Shown: positions 5,226 through 6,303 of the stretch, one piece after another
Layout of the letters: every line of letters starts with the position of its first letter
How positions within the stretch are numbered: the first letter of the stretch is position 1
Source: Pseudomonadota bacterium
GTDB taxonomy: Bacteria; Pseudomonadota; Alphaproteobacteria; Rhizobiales; Hyphomicrobiaceae
DNA length: 6,303 bases
Direction: 5' to 3'
Assembly (NCBI GenBank): GCA_023430315.1
Contig: JAEZAW010000059.1
Coordinates: 1-6,303 of the forward strand
Notes under the pieces: generated by a model
What the model was told of the DNA's origin: nothing
What the model saw: the letters and a program-made list of their open reading frames with translations, nothing else
Database searches by the model: none
Translations under genes and position numbers: made by a program

Positions 5226-6303
5226 ATGGAAGCGGGCACCAGCCCCCGCCGCCCCAGGATTGTGCGTGCGCATCCGGGCTTCCAGGTGCGCGATGCCCGC
5301 CGGCGCCTGGCCATCGAAGCTGAGGACAAACCCGGCTTCGAGTACGAAATGCTGCTGATGTTCGTGAGAAACGAACTCAGCGCCGTCGCCACCATTCAGC
5401 TCCTTGCCGTGATCTTCTCTCTGGCCTCGATGTTTTGGGCCACGAAGGCCGAGGCCGTGCTCTGGCTCGTCCTGGTGATCGGCTCCAAGGTGGCGTTGCT
5501 CGAGCTTTGCCGCCGCTTCGTCGCGCTGCCGCGCAACGAGATCGACATCGCTCTCTGGCGCCGCCGTCTCATTCTTGCCGAGAGCATCAACGGCGTCGTA
5601 TGGGCGGGCTTCGCGCTCGTGGGGATCGGCGCGACCGACTCCGCCTCTCACGTCTTTCTGTTCGCCTCGCTGATCGTCGTGCTCGCGATCCGCATGACCT
5701 TCGCTTCGACCGCGCTGCCCATTCTCTACGTCGGCACCATCCCGATGACGATCGCGGTCGTCGTCCGCCTGCTCCTGCTCGGCCATCCCTTCTACTGGGC
5801 CATGGCTTCGATGGCGCTCGGCGTGCACGTCTACTTCATTTTCCTCGCGAAGGGCCTCAACTCGACGGCACTCGCCATGCTCGCATACCGGGCCGAAAAG
5901 GACGCGCTCATCGCCGAGCTGGAGCAGGAGAAGGCAACGTCGGACGAGGCACGCCGCCGCGCTGAATCGGCGAACGTCGCCAAGTCGCGCTTCCTCGCCA
6001 CTATGAGCCATGAGCTGCGGACGCCGCTCAATGCCATTCTCGGCTTCTCCGAGGTGATGAAGGCCGAGCTGCTCGGGCCGCTCAAGAACCCGACCTACAA
6101 GGAGTATGCCGCCAACGTTCACTACAGCGGCAGCCACCTCCTTCACCTGATCAATGAGATCCTCGACATCTCCCGCATCGAAGCCGGCCGCTACGACCTC
6201 AACGAGGAGCCCATCCGCCTCGTGGATGTCGCCGAGGACTGCCACCGCCTCTTGAAGCTGCGCGCCGAAAGCAAGAACCTCACCATCGAGCTCGATCTCG
6301 ACC
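5226..6303 (+). CDS. Six-helix membrane sensor histidine kinase (PleC/DivJ-like), 3' end missing
   Basis: This is an inner-membrane sensor kinase that autophosphorylates a histidine and passes the phosphate to a response regulator. The window covers 359 residues. A basic cytosolic N-terminus (1-50) precedes six hydrophobic segments, about 52-72, 77-95, 118-136, 140-160, 163-185 and 187-207. A charged, probably coiled-coil linker follows (222-250). The HisKA domain is FLATMSHELRTPLN with phospho-acceptor His262, then GFSEVM, LLHLINEILDISRIEAG and the start of the post-HisKA stretch. The YKEYAANVHYSGSHLL segment is like the PleC/DivJ group that acts on DivK in alphaproteobacterial cell-cycle control. 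The subgroup is inferred from memory. The ATPase domain lies beyond the edge. ATG 5226 is used. GTG 5202, with GGGG seven bases before it, would add eight residues and is a real alternative. No known ligand-binding domain is seen in the membrane part. Confidence 0.93.
   Translation, partial: MEAGTSPRRPRIVRAHPGFQVRDARRRLAIEAEDKPGFEYEMLLMFVRNELSAVATIQLLAVIFSLASMFWATKAEAVLWLVLVIGSKVALLELCRRFVALPRNEIDIALWRRRLILAESINGVVWAGFALVGIGATDSASHVFLFASLIVVLAIRMTFASTALPILYVGTIPMTIAVVVRLLLLGHPFYWAMASMALGVHVYFIFLAKGLNSTALAMLAYRAEKDALIAELEQEKATSDEARRRAESANVAKSRFLATMSHELRTPLNAILGFSEVMKAELLGPLKNPTYKEYAANVHYSGSHLLHLINEILDISRIEAGRYDLNEEPIRLVDVAEDCHRLLKLRAESKNLTIELDLD

Noticed and set aside
5205..6245. A 346-codon open frame on the minus strand opposite the histidine kinase
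   Set aside because: The plus-strand frame encodes membrane helices and a full HisKA motif. The minus product is a low-complexity, charged shadow.
1..6303. CRISPR array, tRNA/rRNA gene, insertion sequence or phage genes
   Set aside because: I looked on both strands and found no spaced direct repeats, tRNA-like cloverleaf, transposase or phage-type protein.

Overview
The window is GC-rich DNA with dense, short-spaced genes. It looks like the chromosome of an alphaproteobacterium, most likely of the Rhizobiales/Hyphomicrobiales. This rests on the PleC/DivJ-style histidine kinase, the alphaproteobacterial look of the uracil-DNA glycosylase and glutathione S-transferase, and the high third-position GC. 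I place it from remembered family resemblance, not from a search. Nothing in the window is a phage, an insertion sequence, a CRISPR array or an RNA gene.

Layout from left to right. (1) The 3' part of purN (plus strand, 5' end cut by the window edge). (2) A 215-base gap with two small inverted repeats. (3) A cytochrome P450 gene (plus) whose I-helix, ExxR and heme-cysteine motifs are intact. One base is missing just after the heme motif, so the last ~49 codons lie in another frame. (4) A strong hairpin terminator between the convergent P450 gene and the next gene. (5) A small secreted protein of DUF2541-like appearance (minus). (6) A minus-strand three-gene run in the order glutathione S-transferase, metallo-beta-lactamase-fold hydrolase, Fe-S uracil-DNA glycosylase. 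The last two genes overlap in an ATGA. (7) A divergent intergenic region of about 340 bases. It holds an AT-rich island with a 17-bp palindrome embedded in promoter-like hexamers facing both ways, and a degenerate palindromic repeat remnant. (8) The 5' part of a six-helix membrane sensor histidine kinase (plus), cut by the right edge before its ATPase domain.

The genes do not form one pathway. purN is purine biosynthesis. The P450 stands alone, with no ferredoxin or reductase beside it. The GST/MBL/UDG run mixes detoxification and DNA repair and may be co-transcribed. The kinase is a signalling protein of the family that acts on DivK-like regulators. I see no convincing undescribed multi-gene system. 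The observations most worth checking are the P450 frameshift, the palindrome-centred divergent promoter, and the variant motif 1 of the four-cysteine uracil-DNA glycosylase.
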